Under the pieces are notes generated by a model. The model was not told where the DNA came from. It did not search any database and was given only the letters and a program-made list of their open reading frames with translations. A stretch of DNA of 61,736 bases, from NCBI GenBank assembly GCA_030652805.1, contig JAUSPT010000092.1, positions 1 through 61,736 of the forward strand. Direction: 5' to 3'. The DNA comes from a bacterium (lineage in GTDB: Bacteria; JAHJDO01). Each line of letters opens with the position of its first letter. The first letter of the stretch is position 1. The position numbers and the translations under genes were made by a program. This document shows positions 26,782-35,570 of the stretch, in pieces.

Positions 26782-27867
26782 TTATTTTCTTGCCTTAATT
26801 AGTATTCCGAGATGAAGAAGTGCAAAAATGATATTAGCCAACCAGGCAGCCAGCCAGGGATTAATAGCTCCATCTCTTCCAATCGCTAATGTAATAGGAA
26901 TTGCTATACCATAATAGATAAATCCAATACTTAGAGCAATTCCAATGCTTTCCTTTTTCCCCTTTTTGCCCATAACTAGCATTATAGAAAAAGCGATAAT
27001 TATCATTACAAGATTTGAAAATGGAAGCGATATTCTTGAATGCAGCTCTGTCAATTCCCTATATGGGTAGCATTTGATTTTCATTAAACTTTTAATGCGG
27101 AGCTTTAGAAGCTTTATGTCTAGATACGGTAATTCAGCTTGTTTAATTAAAAGATCACGAGGTGTTTCTGTAATGGCAGATACTAATTGTTTAAAGTTTT
27201 CGGTTTTAATAATAGAGCCCTCTGTATCAAATACACGGATCAGCCCATTAAAAAGTATCCATTTCTTATTTATCCATTTTGCCTCTTTAGCATTAATTGT
27301 ATTTTTAATATTATAATTTTTATCATACTGAGTTATTTTAATATTATGCATATATTTATCTTTAGCATTAAAAAAACCCACGTGAACGATTCTGTTTTTT
27401 ACATCCAAAAATGCGAAATCAGTCCATACTTTCTTTTTAAGTTGGTATTGTTTGCCAATATTAACTTTCCATATATAGCGCGCTTTTGACATTGATTTGG
27501 GAGCAATATTCATACTTACAGGTATAGATGCTAAACTTATAATTGCAGAAACCAACAAAAATGGCATTAAAATTTTTGTAGAGCTTACTCCACTAGCCCA
27601 CAATGCTGTTAGCTCATTATATTTATTAAGATAGTTCAAGATTATTATTATGCCTATAAGAGTTGAGATGGGCATGATTTTTATATATATATCTGGCAAC
27701 AGGTTTCTGTAATAGTTTAAAATGTCAGTGAATTTTGCGCCTTCTGCTACAAATTCGTCTGTATTACTTATCAGGTCTATTATCAGATAGAGACATATAA
27801 ATGCTGTTAGGCAGTAGAATAACGAACACAAAAAGCTTTTTATAAGATAGCGATCTATAACTTTCAT
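26782..27867 (-). CDS. lptG: LPS export permease LptG-like (YjgP/YjgQ family)
   Basis: A 361-residue protein with the LptF/LptG layout: three N-terminal helices, a periplasmic beta-jellyroll region (about 115-255) and three C-terminal helices. VIDRYLIKSF, LNKYNELTALWASGVS and a final PWLAAWLANIIFALLHLGIL fit LptG. With LptF and LptB it extracts LPS from the inner membrane. Its partner lptF lies 4.1 kb upstream in transcription, separated by a restriction-modification cassette. Confidence 0.9.
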   Translation of the reverse strand: MKVIDRYLIKSFLCSLFYCLTAFICLYLIIDLISNTDEFVAEGAKFTDILNYYRNLLPDIYIKIMPISTLIGIIIILNYLNKYNELTALWASGVSSTKILMPFLLVSAIISLASIPVSMNIAPKSMSKARYIWKVNIGKQYQLKKKVWTDFAFLDVKNRIVHVGFFNAKDKYMHNIKITQYDKNYNIKNTINAKEAKWINKKWILFNGLIRVFDTEGSIIKTENFKQLVSAITETPRDLLIKQAELPYLDIKLLKLRIKSLMKIKCYPYRELTELHSRISLPFSNLVMIIIAFSIMLVMGKKGKKESIGIALSIGFIYYGIAIPITLAIGRDGAINPWLAAWLANIIFALLHLGILIKARK

Positions 27868-27871
27868 TGTA

Positions 27872-27945
27872 AAATCCCAAATTCTAAATCCGAAACCCGA
27901 AACAAATTCAAAATCCTAATTTCTAAAATTCTAAACATTGTTCTC
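27872..27945 (-). repeat. Dispersed AT-rich repeat, copy B
   Basis: Reverse-complement relative of the 21813-21885 repeat, with blocks at 27900-27915 and 27925-27942 identical to copy A over 16 and 18 bases. It contains CCGAAACCCGAAAC, typical of this repeat type. It lies just upstream of lptG at the left edge of the inserted cassette. Confidence 0.7.
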
Positions 27946-27960
27946 TATTTATAATTTTCT

Positions 27961-28012
27961 CATTGCGAACAAACTCCGCTACCGGTCATTGCGAATGGAG
28001 TGAAGCAATCTC
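27961..28012. repeat. REP-like sequence at left edge of restriction cassette
   Basis: CATTGCGA occurs twice (27961-27968 and 27987-27994), and the element ends GTGAAGCAATCTC at 28012. Read on the minus strand it is GAGATTGC...CGCAATGA, the same end pattern as the hairpin element at 31928-31966 on the other side of the cassette, in opposite orientation. Confidence 0.6.
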
Positions 28013-28069
28013 ATAGTCATATCCTATATACCTTCAAGTTGAGATTTGTAGTAGAGTATGTAATCACGC

Positions 28070-28609
28070 CTATCTTATCTTCTTTTGCAAAAGTTCCACT
28101 TTTTCGTTTACCATTTTTTTGAGAGAAGATAGGATCTCTTTAATGAAGGTCTCTTTTAACTTTATTTGTGTCGGCAAACTGAGTTTTGACCATCCTGCTT
28201 TATTGCTTTCAACTTCTCTAATTTTATACCAAGCCATGAATTTAGCCATTATGTCGTAATAGGTTACATCAGCCCAATAGAGATTAGCTTCCAATATTTC
28301 ATAGATTCTGTCGGCTTGTTTCCACCATTCTTCTATCCACGCATTTCGGACTCCAACATCTTTTAGAAAATCTTCCCCTTCTTGGGATTGTAAAGTCTCT
28401 TGACTTTTTCTAATTTCAACTTCTCTTTTATCTATAATGTGCATGATTTTCAAGTGAACAGAAAGTGGACCGTAGAGATGCAGAAGTTGGCTATTCCAAA
28501 AATCTTTTTCCTTTTGCTTTTTGAATAAGAACCAATGCCAAAGAAAAGTTACTATTGAAGCAGTAAGACCAGAAGTGAAAACAACAAAAATCCAATTAAC
28601 TTTATTCAT
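28070..28609 (-). CDS. Single-helix membrane protein next to type IIG enzyme, unknown function
   Basis: A 179-residue protein with one N-terminal membrane helix (about 6-27: WIFVVFTSGLTASIVTFLWHW), then a charged, mostly helical cytosolic region rich in Trp, Lys and Glu. I do not recognise a family. It is the last gene of the cassette and is on the same strand as the restriction enzyme, with a GGGGAAG ribosome site before ATG 28609. An accessory defence role is possible but rests on position only. Confidence 0.65.
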   Translation of the reverse strand: MNKVNWIFVVFTSGLTASIVTFLWHWFLFKKQKEKDFWNSQLLHLYGPLSVHLKIMHIIDKREVEIRKSQETLQSQEGEDFLKDVGVRNAWIEEWWKQADRIYEILEANLYWADVTYYDIMAKFMAWYKIREVESNKAGWSKLSLPTQIKLKETFIKEILSSLKKMVNEKVELLQKKIR

Positions 28610-28685
28610 ATTTCTTCCCCAAAAATTTTAACCATTGCTTTCTCGCAAATCTCAAATTTTTTTTTAATGACTTTTCCAAGATCAC
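28602..28685 (-). CDS. Possible 27-residue coupled mini-ORF
   Basis: A basic frame from GTG 28685 to TAA 28604-28602 links the type IIG gene to the membrane protein gene. GGAG lies 5 bases before the GTG, which overlaps the enzyme stop, and its end overlaps the next ATG. It begins MILEKSLKKNLRFARKQW. It may serve for translational coupling, or be chance. Confidence 0.25.
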   Translation of the reverse strand: MILEKSLKKNLRFARKQWLKFLGKKYE

Positions 28686-31600
28686 TTCTCCTCAAATTCA
28701 ATGACTTCCCTTTCAATCTCAGGATACAGATTATCTATCTCTTTTTGTATTTCAATGGTCTTTTTTAGGGCTGTGGATATCTGGCAATAGTGTTTTATGT
28801 CATCAAGAGACAAAGTCCTTTTCTTTCTATCTTTCAGCCATTTGTTTAATACTTGATAGCCTCCGATTTGATATTCCCAGATTTCTTTTTCTATTCCTTC
28901 AAAATATTGGTTTTGGTTGATATAAATTCTCGGCAGGTCACAACCTGCCTCTACAGGTTCGTATATCAATTTTTCTACTCTGTTATCACCCTTACCCTGA
29001 AACTTTGCAATTGATGTGTCAAGCTCCGCTGATTTAAGCAGGTGCAGGTCAGAGAGTCTCTTGCCATATTTAGCTATTTTACTGAACAGTTCATAATTTT
29101 TCGTAAAAGGAACTCGTGGGAAATCTATCTTTAAAAATTCAGCGTATTTTGCGCGGTAGATATTGGAATAGAGAACTGCGTATATGTAATAAAAAATTTC
29201 TTCGGGTAAAAGTGTTTTATTAAAAGCGTTATTTAATTGATCAACTATTGCCTGAGAAAGATTTGGCCTTTTCACTTTATAATTTTCTTGAGGCTCAAAA
29301 AGCATCATCACCGTGCCTGAAGACTTCTTTTTTGGAGTAGGTTTTTCTGGATATAGATAGAGGGGGAAGAGATTAGAAATTGAAACAGCAGAAGTTATTG
29401 AATGAGCATCTATTATTGAACTGGTTACAAAAACAGGTTGTATTCCTGATTTATCCATTTGTCTCGCAGTAATCAACCCCAAATTCTCCTGCATCATATG
29501 TCGCATGACTCTCTTTACTGTTCTCCAGACGACTGAATCATGATAAAAAATCCACTGAATATCAAAAGGACGGTAAATTACTGGGAACACAAGATCATTC
29601 AAATCAGAATCAGAAACATCTTGTAACATTGTCCATGCTTTTCTTATATTCCAGCCTTTCTTCTTCCTTATTTGAGAAAATTCATGAAGCTCGTTGTCAG
29701 AGTATTTGCTGTGCTTGAACAGACGTATTCTATTGATTAATGTATTTTTATTTGTGTCTATGACAAAATGGTCTCTGGCCGTAGTCATACCAACGCCATT
29801 TAGTGAAAAAACGTCGGTTATTTTCGGAAACTTTTCATACTGTTCCAGAAGTTTTTCATCGCGTGGAATAAAAAGATAAAATTCCTGCTTTGGAATTATT
29901 TTTTGCCATTTAGTTGTTTTGATATCATTATTTGCGAGCCAATCGTATTTTTTCTTTCTCAAGCCCCATATCTCAGAATGGAAAACTTTTCCATCTTTTT
30001 TGTTATTATAGCCTTTTTTCTTTATAAACAACGCAATGGCTGTGCCTTGACGTATGTCAAACACGTTTTCATCCTTTGAACCGTCCTTGCATTTTTCCTT
30101 TTTCAAACTGTTACCGTGCAAATCAAGCAGATATATTTCATTAAAACTGTTCATCAGCGACCTGCGCATCCCTCTGAAAGTGGGATTGTCAAGATAGCTG
30201 TGATTAGTGATAAAACCCATGACTCCTTCGCCAGCCTGATCTATCTTCCACTGGGCAAAACGGATAAACTTTACATAATCATCCTGTAGCCATTTTGGAT
30301 TTTTTTCTCCAAGAGGTTTACCATCAACTTCATAATATGTCTTAATTTCCTTAGAAATCCACTCGCCGACATTAGAGGAATGTCCTGAGTAAGGCGGATT
30401 GCCAAGGATAACTAAGATCGGGATTTTCTTCTTTACTTCTCCTGCCAAGCGGGATTCTTCAGCTAATGACGACATGCCCGGAAGATAGCTCTGCTCCAAT
30501 TCTTTCATTTCAAGAGTATTTGTAAGGTAGAGTTTGAATCGTTCATCTTTTTTTAGCTTATATCCAAGTTCTTCCAATAGAAAAGACATCTTCAAATGAC
30601 CCACAGCATAAGGAGCCATCATTAGTTCAAAAGCGTAGAAATTTTTAAGAATATGCTCTTTAATAAACTTTTCCTTGGAGCCTTCACCGTATTTAAAGAC
30701 AAATTCTTCTACAGCCAATTTAGATGCCTCTGCTAAGAAAGTTAATGTCCCAGAGGCGGGGTCAAGAACGCGAACACTATCGGAAGAAAAGCCTCCCGGA
30801 CTTTCAAAATGCTCTTTCAGGATAATATTAAGAGAGCGGGCGATGTAGGAGACCACTGGTTCCGGCGTGTAATAAACTCCTCTGCGTTCTCGTTCGGAAG
30901 GATTATACTCTATCAAAAACGTCTCATAGAAATGGATAATGGGGTCTTTTCCTTTGCCTTCGTGAAAATACTTATGCAGGATTTTATTTACATCTGCAAC
31001 TGCCAAAACCTCTGAAATATCGTCCACAATCCATTCCATTTGTTTGGGTAAATCACCACGGGAAATGAACTCAAATACATCTCTTAAGATTCCAATAGTA
31101 GGAGGAATATTGTCATAGGCTAATTTCCGATTGAAGCCGTTTTCTGAGCGTGTGCGAGCGGCAAATAATCCATAAGTAATAGTTTGGGAATAGAGGTCAG
31201 CAAAGTCTTCCTTGGTAAGTCCGGAGATGAGATATTTTTGAAACGTCTCATAAAATGCGAGAATATGTCCTTTGCCCTTCTCTGTTTCCTCTTTTAATTC
31301 TTCAGCAATGACTTGGTCCTTTAAGAAACGCGTTCGTTTAGCCAGCTCAGTGGCCAAGGACTTTGCCGTATATGTTCTGGGAAGGGAGAAAGAGAAAAAT
31401 TGATCTAAGAGATTGAGGAATTCTTCTTTCTTTTCTACTGGTGGCGTCGTCTTCAGTTGATGGACAATAAAAGGCCGTGCAACCAAAACTTTATTAATCA
31501 ATTGTCCATTACGATATAAACGAAATTCAAAGAAGTTAGTCAGAATCAGATTAGGGAAGGTTTTGCGGTATCTTTTAAGCTGTTCAGTATCTTCGATATA

Positions 31601-31867
31601 ATCAAGGCTTTTCTCTGTCGGCTTCTTCGCTTCTATGTAACCCACAATATTTTGCTTTCCGTCCCAGATACGGAAATCAGGATTTCCTGCCTCGGTCTTC
31701 TTTGGCAGTGTAGTTATTTGAATCCCTTTTTTGCCTGTAGATTCAGCGTAGCTCTTAAGCAATTCATCAAGACAGGAATAGAAGCTTTCTTCTCTTGCAT
31801 CGCCCCTTTGGGCAACATTGAGTATCTTTTTGAAATATTCTTTAAGGTTACAGTTCATCTCGCCCAT
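28682..31867 (-). CDS. Type IIG-like restriction-modification enzyme
   Basis: A 1061-residue fused enzyme. The N terminus holds a PD-(D/E)xK nuclease: D64 in NPDFRIWDG and E79-A-K81 in GYIEAKKP. A gamma-type N6-adenine methyltransferase follows with motif I DPASGTLTFLAEA (about 369-381) and catalytic NPPY (490-493). The rest should include a target-recognition domain. No helicase motifs are seen, unlike longer type ISP enzymes. It is probably a single-chain enzyme that both cuts and methylates. A second in-frame ATG lies at 31858. The gene is flanked by REP-like elements between lptF and lptG. Confidence 0.88.
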   Translation of the reverse strand: MGEMNCNLKEYFKKILNVAQRGDAREESFYSCLDELLKSYAESTGKKGIQITTLPKKTEAGNPDFRIWDGKQNIVGYIEAKKPTEKSLDYIEDTEQLKRYRKTFPNLILTNFFEFRLYRNGQLINKVLVARPFIVHQLKTTPPVEKKEEFLNLLDQFFSFSLPRTYTAKSLATELAKRTRFLKDQVIAEELKEETEKGKGHILAFYETFQKYLISGLTKEDFADLYSQTITYGLFAARTRSENGFNRKLAYDNIPPTIGILRDVFEFISRGDLPKQMEWIVDDISEVLAVADVNKILHKYFHEGKGKDPIIHFYETFLIEYNPSERERRGVYYTPEPVVSYIARSLNIILKEHFESPGGFSSDSVRVLDPASGTLTFLAEASKLAVEEFVFKYGEGSKEKFIKEHILKNFYAFELMMAPYAVGHLKMSFLLEELGYKLKKDERFKLYLTNTLEMKELEQSYLPGMSSLAEESRLAGEVKKKIPILVILGNPPYSGHSSNVGEWISKEIKTYYEVDGKPLGEKNPKWLQDDYVKFIRFAQWKIDQAGEGVMGFITNHSYLDNPTFRGMRRSLMNSFNEIYLLDLHGNSLKKEKCKDGSKDENVFDIRQGTAIALFIKKKGYNNKKDGKVFHSEIWGLRKKKYDWLANNDIKTTKWQKIIPKQEFYLFIPRDEKLLEQYEKFPKITDVFSLNGVGMTTARDHFVIDTNKNTLINRIRLFKHSKYSDNELHEFSQIRKKKGWNIRKAWTMLQDVSDSDLNDLVFPVIYRPFDIQWIFYHDSVVWRTVKRVMRHMMQENLGLITARQMDKSGIQPVFVTSSIIDAHSITSAVSISNLFPLYLYPEKPTPKKKSSGTVMMLFEPQENYKVKRPNLSQAIVDQLNNAFNKTLLPEEIFYYIYAVLYSNIYRAKYAEFLKIDFPRVPFTKNYELFSKIAKYGKRLSDLHLLKSAELDTSIAKFQGKGDNRVEKLIYEPVEAGCDLPRIYINQNQYFEGIEKEIWEYQIGGYQVLNKWLKDRKKRTLSLDDIKHYCQISTALKKTIEIQKEIDNLYPEIEREVIEFEEK

Positions 31868-31927
31868 TTTAATTTCTTTCAGCTTTCACATCTCTCATTC
31901 TATATCAAAACAGAGTTTAAGTCCATT

Positions 31928-31972
31928 GAGATTGCCACGAGCCGATTTTATCGGCTCTCGCAATGACAAGCG
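31928..31972. repeat. REP-like hairpin at right edge of restriction cassette
   Basis: GAGATTGC (31928-31935) is followed by a perfect 8-base stem, GAGCCGAT at 31939-31946 and ATCGGCTC at 31950-31957, then CGCAATGACAAG. The outer GAGATTGC...GCAATGA pattern matches the element at 27961-28012 in inverted orientation. Confidence 0.65.
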
Positions 31973-32008
31973 AAGAAGTTTGTATACTTGGACGTGTATT
32001 CTATTTTT

Positions 32009-33100
32009 CTACTTATGACTATAACTAGTTTTGAAAATTAAATATACACCCGCTGCCGCAATTATAATATTTGGTAGCCACATTGCTACAGCAGGTGGCA
32101 TGTAGCCTTTTTGCGCTATTATTGATCCTGATATCATTAATAAGTAGTGAAGAAGAATAACAGGCATACCTATTCCTATAGCTGCAAATTTACTGCTGCG
32201 GTGATATCTAATACTCAAGGAAATGCCGATTAGGATAAATGGAATAAATGAAAAAGAAAGAGAAGTTTTTCTGTATAATTCCACATATAATTTATTCGTA
32301 TTAGCCTTTGCATTTGTAATTTTGTTTTTCAAATCACTAGAAGTCATTTCAATAGTACTCTTTTCTAACTTAATCGCATCATAAGCAATAGAGCTAAAAT
32401 CTATAGGGTATATTTTAAAAGAGCCTTTAAAATATTCGTTTGGATTTTTGGGGTTGAACTCTTCAGTAAACACATCCTCTAATTTGAGTACTAGACTTTG
32501 GTCTTTTGGGTTAGATATAAAACGTCCTTGTTTTGCAGTTATTGTTCTTGCAGAAGAGTCCGGCTTTAGCTGGTAAATTACCACATTGTACAGAATATTA
32601 TTTCTAATTTTATCTGCATAAAAAGTGTATCCTTTGAATATCTTCATCGGTTTTTTTTCTTCCAGAAGAGCTGAGGGATTCAAAATACCGATTTCTTTGA
32701 ATAATTTTTTTGAAGAGAAGTTTGCCTTAGGAGCAATTGTATTATTTAACGGCAAAGAGACTAGACACAATATTATAGCAACAGCAAGGATGGGAGGCAT
32801 GATTATTCTATAAGGATTTATCCCATTTGCTTTCATGGCAGTTATTTCATTGTCAGAAGAGAGCCTGCCAATAGAGGTAAGAGTAGCCACCAGCATTGCC
32901 ATTGGCAGGGTATAGGTTAGGATAAAAGGGAGAAGATACACAACTAGTTTTAATACGCTAAGCGTACTAATTCGCTCACCAACAAGCATATTTGCCAGTC
33001 TAAACATGTTTCCCAGAAATAGAATAAAGGTAAAGACGCACAGGCTTGAGAAGAAGGGGTCTATAAATTCTCTTAGGATATAGCGTGTTAATATTCGCAT
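32009..33100 (-). CDS. lptF: LPS export permease LptF-like (YjgP/YjgQ family)
   Basis: A 363-residue protein with three helices at each end and a periplasmic beta-jellyroll between. It contains RILTRYILREFIDPF, the family block LSSDNEITAMKANGINPYRI, and FSFIPFILIGISL. LptF-LptG-LptB2 drives LPS to the outer membrane. The gene follows mlaD by 19 bases on the minus strand; lptG would be expected next but is displaced by the restriction cassette. Confidence 0.9.
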   Translation of the reverse strand: MRILTRYILREFIDPFFSSLCVFTFILFLGNMFRLANMLVGERISTLSVLKLVVYLLPFILTYTLPMAMLVATLTSIGRLSSDNEITAMKANGINPYRIIMPPILAVAIILCLVSLPLNNTIAPKANFSSKKLFKEIGILNPSALLEEKKPMKIFKGYTFYADKIRNNILYNVVIYQLKPDSSARTITAKQGRFISNPKDQSLVLKLEDVFTEEFNPKNPNEYFKGSFKIYPIDFSSIAYDAIKLEKSTIEMTSSDLKNKITNAKANTNKLYVELYRKTSLSFSFIPFILIGISLSIRYHRSSKFAAIGIGMPVILLHYLLMISGSIIAQKGYMPPAVAMWLPNIIIAAAGVYLIFKTSYSHK

Positions 33101-33119
33101 AGAAAAAATAGGGGTGTTG

Positions 33120-34376
33120 TTATCTTGCTACGCCCATTAAGCCAACAAGGTATTTGAGATCCTGGTCATTATATTCTATTTTTACACCTGCTATAAATGA
33201 CGGTCTGTCCAGAATATCTTCTGCTCCAGCAACTATATAGTAGCTTTTATCTTCCCATATTTTATAGCTCAGACTTGTTCTAAGAAAGAATGGAGAGCTG
33301 TAAACAGCACTATGCCCTTCAACTGTAATGCTGGTTTTTTTATCAGGAAGTATATAGTCCGCTCCCAGCCCTGCGCCTGAGTTTATCAAACCGCCTCTGA
33401 CTGTCAGATTATTGTCAAAGAATTTTAATGCAAGCTGTACATCATATTCAATTTTATGTCTATTTTCTTTCGAATTGCCTGTGCCTAGCTTGCTTGCTCC
33501 CACAAGATAATATTTATCCTCAGCAGGTTCAATCCTTATATAACCTTTATTTCTAAAAGCTCCCTCTCTGGCAGAATATACGCTTTCGACGCCTAACCAA
33601 GTTTTTATTTCTCTCATTTTGCCCAGTACATCTTTTGCACCTTCAGAGGCAGCCTTTGCTGATTTCATAGTTTTTCTAGCGTCATTATACAACTCCTCGT
33701 CATAAATTAGTTTCCCAACAGTACCTTCTCCTTTATCAATTTTTTTTACAATTTTTTTAATTGTTTTAATTGTCTCTTTTGCTTCTATACCAACCTCTTG
33801 GAATTCATCCATAATTTTTTGTGCTTTATCAGACGTTTCCTTTGCAGACTTCATAAACTCGGAAGTATTCTTATAAAGTTCTTCGTCAGTTAAGAGTTTT
33901 CCTGCTGTTCCCTCTCCCTTTTCAATTTTCTCCACAAGTTTCCCAATACTATCTGATATTTCCCCTGCTTTAGTAAAGAGCTGATTCAGCTGATAGGAAT
34001 CTCTACCATCAACAATACTCCCGGGCTTTAGAACAGAGCTATCTGTAGTTCCCATTGTAATGCCAACATATTTGCCTCCCATGAGACTTACATCGTTAAT
34101 GCTGAATATAGAGTTTTGCCTGAGTATTGTTTCTTTTTTTATCCACAAAGAAACCTGTATTTTATTATCTTTTATATCAAAGCCTTCAACACGTCCTACC
34201 TTCATTCCAGCCAGTGTTACCGTATCTCCTCCTTTGAGCCCGCCTATCTGGCTAAAGTTAGCTTTTATTATATATCCATTTTCAAACAATCTGATTTTCC
34301 CTATCCAAAAGGTTAGAGCCATAAGCAGTACGATGCCTACAAAAAATGCTATACCGACCTTCTTTTCAATATTCAA
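33120..34376 (-). CDS. mlaD: MlaD-like MCE protein with repeated helical linker and beta-rich C terminus
   Basis: A 418-residue protein. One N-terminal helix (about 7-25) anchors an MCE domain (about 36-120: FSQIGGLKGGDTVTLAGMKVG). Two 61-residue-spaced repeats follow (KGEGTAGKLLTDEELY at about 153, KGEGTVGKLIYDEELY at about 215), predicted helical. The last 150 residues are rich in alternating strands (YDVQLALKFF, LTVRGGLINS, FFLRTSLSYKI), suggesting an outer-membrane beta-barrel. That would let one protein bridge both membranes; barrel status is inference. It is downstream of the MlaF and MlaE genes and carries phospholipids in the family model. Confidence 0.88.
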   Translation of the reverse strand: MNIEKKVGIAFFVGIVLLMALTFWIGKIRLFENGYIIKANFSQIGGLKGGDTVTLAGMKVGRVEGFDIKDNKIQVSLWIKKETILRQNSIFSINDVSLMGGKYVGITMGTTDSSVLKPGSIVDGRDSYQLNQLFTKAGEISDSIGKLVEKIEKGEGTAGKLLTDEELYKNTSEFMKSAKETSDKAQKIMDEFQEVGIEAKETIKTIKKIVKKIDKGEGTVGKLIYDEELYNDARKTMKSAKAASEGAKDVLGKMREIKTWLGVESVYSAREGAFRNKGYIRIEPAEDKYYLVGASKLGTGNSKENRHKIEYDVQLALKFFDNNLTVRGGLINSGAGLGADYILPDKKTSITVEGHSAVYSSPFFLRTSLSYKIWEDKSYYIVAGAEDILDRPSFIAGVKIEYNDQDLKYLVGLMGVAR

Positions 34377-34395
34377 AACATACCTCCATATTCTT

Positions 34396-34423
34396 TAAAC
34401 CCACGATTTAAATCGTGGGTTTA
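34396..34423. repeat. Perfect 28-base palindrome between mlaF and mlaD
   Basis: TAAACCCACGATTT is followed directly by its exact reverse complement. It lies 20 bases before mlaD and 10 after the PilZ-MlaF stop, inside the operon. It may form an mRNA hairpin that protects the transcript or tunes downstream expression; on the plus strand it is followed by a T-rich tract. It may also be a mobile REP-type element. Confidence 0.7.
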
Positions 34424-34432
34424 GTTCCGTTT

Positions 34433-35566
34433 TTAAGTTATGGGACCCACATTACTTCCTGTAATAAACTGTTTGACAATGGGATTATCCGTATTTTTAA
34501 TTTCCTGAACAGTTCCCACCTGAATAATTACGCCATTATATAACATTGCTATGCGATCTGCAATCTGATATGTGCTGACCATATCATGAGTTATTACTAT
34601 TGATGTGGTATTTAATGTATTTTCAAGCTCCAAAATAAGTTTATTAATAGAATCTGCTCTAACTGGGTCAAGTCCCGTTGTAGGTTCATCATAGAGTATA
34701 ATTTCGGGGTCCATACTAATTGCTCTTGCAAGCCCAACTCTCTTTCTCATACCTCCACTCAAGTCAGCAGGTTTTAATCTTTGTGCACCGTCTAATCCAA
34801 CTATTCCAAGCTTATTTTTGACTATTTTATCCATATCTTCTTCGCTCAGGTTTGTGTGCTCTTGCAATCCCAGTTTTATGTTTTCTTCAACAGTAAGAGA
34901 AGCAAGTAATGCAGCAGATTGAAAAAGCATGCCGAATTTTCTTCTGACATTATCAAGTTCATTATCCGAAATTTTTGAAATGTCAACACCGTCCACTTCT
35001 ACTATGCCAAAATCGGGTTTTATAAGACCAATTATGTGTCTTAAAAGCACGGTCTTGCCGCATCCGCTACATCCAATAATAACAATTGTTTCTCCACGTC
35101 TGATTTTAAGATTAACGCCTTTTAATATCTTTTTATCTCCAAAACTTTTGTGCAGTTCACTAATCTTAATTATTATTTCTTTAGTTTTTACAAATTCAAT
35201 AATTCTTTGCTTTGCGTTTTTCTCTATTTGCGCAAATTCCAGTCCTGTTTCATAGTATTTTTCTCCACTTGAAATCACCATTGTTCTCTGCCGTTTCACA
35301 ATACCACTTGCAGATATTTCTTCTTTACTACTGCCAGGAAGGGAGAACCTTAAATGTATCAGAGAATTAGCTTTCATCTGCTTTTTAGTCTTAAAACAGA
35401 TGCCTCCACCGCTTATATCTTTGGATTTTCTTTCTTCTTGGTGTGCAAAGGCTGTATGTTCGGGAGGCTCAGTGCTTATTGATACGTTTATTTCAATTGG
35501 CAAACGAGAATATCTTCTGCGTTCATGAAAACTAATTTTTTCATCCAGCTTGTCTATTTCTATCAT
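34433..35566 (-). CDS. mlaF: PilZ domain fused to MlaF-type ABC ATPase
   Basis: A 377-residue fusion. Residues about 12-125 are a PilZ domain with both c-di-GMP motifs: RxxxR at R17-R21 in RRRYSR and DxSxxG at D50-G55 in DISGGG. Residues about 131-377 are an MlaF ATPase: Walker A GCSGCGKT (165-172), MLFQSAALLASLTVEEN, LSGGMRKRVGLARAI, LYDEPTTGLDP and ITHD. It should power MlaE-mediated lipid movement. The fusion suggests control by cyclic di-GMP, since all binding residues are present; that is inference. The gene starts 4 bases after mlaE and precedes mlaD. Confidence 0.93.
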   Translation of the reverse strand: MIEIDKLDEKISFHERRRYSRLPIEINVSISTEPPEHTAFAHQEERKSKDISGGGICFKTKKQMKANSLIHLRFSLPGSSKEEISASGIVKRQRTMVISSGEKYYETGLEFAQIEKNAKQRIIEFVKTKEIIIKISELHKSFGDKKILKGVNLKIRRGETIVIIGCSGCGKTVLLRHIIGLIKPDFGIVEVDGVDISKISDNELDNVRRKFGMLFQSAALLASLTVEENIKLGLQEHTNLSEEDMDKIVKNKLGIVGLDGAQRLKPADLSGGMRKRVGLARAISMDPEIILYDEPTTGLDPVRADSINKLILELENTLNTTSIVITHDMVSTYQIADRIAMLYNGVIIQVGTVQEIKNTDNPIVKQFITGSNVGPIT

Positions 35567-35570
35567 TTTA

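Noticed and set aside
28682-31867. Type ISP restriction enzyme with helicase
   Set aside because: No Walker A or DEAD-type helicase motif was seen between nuclease and methyltransferase parts.
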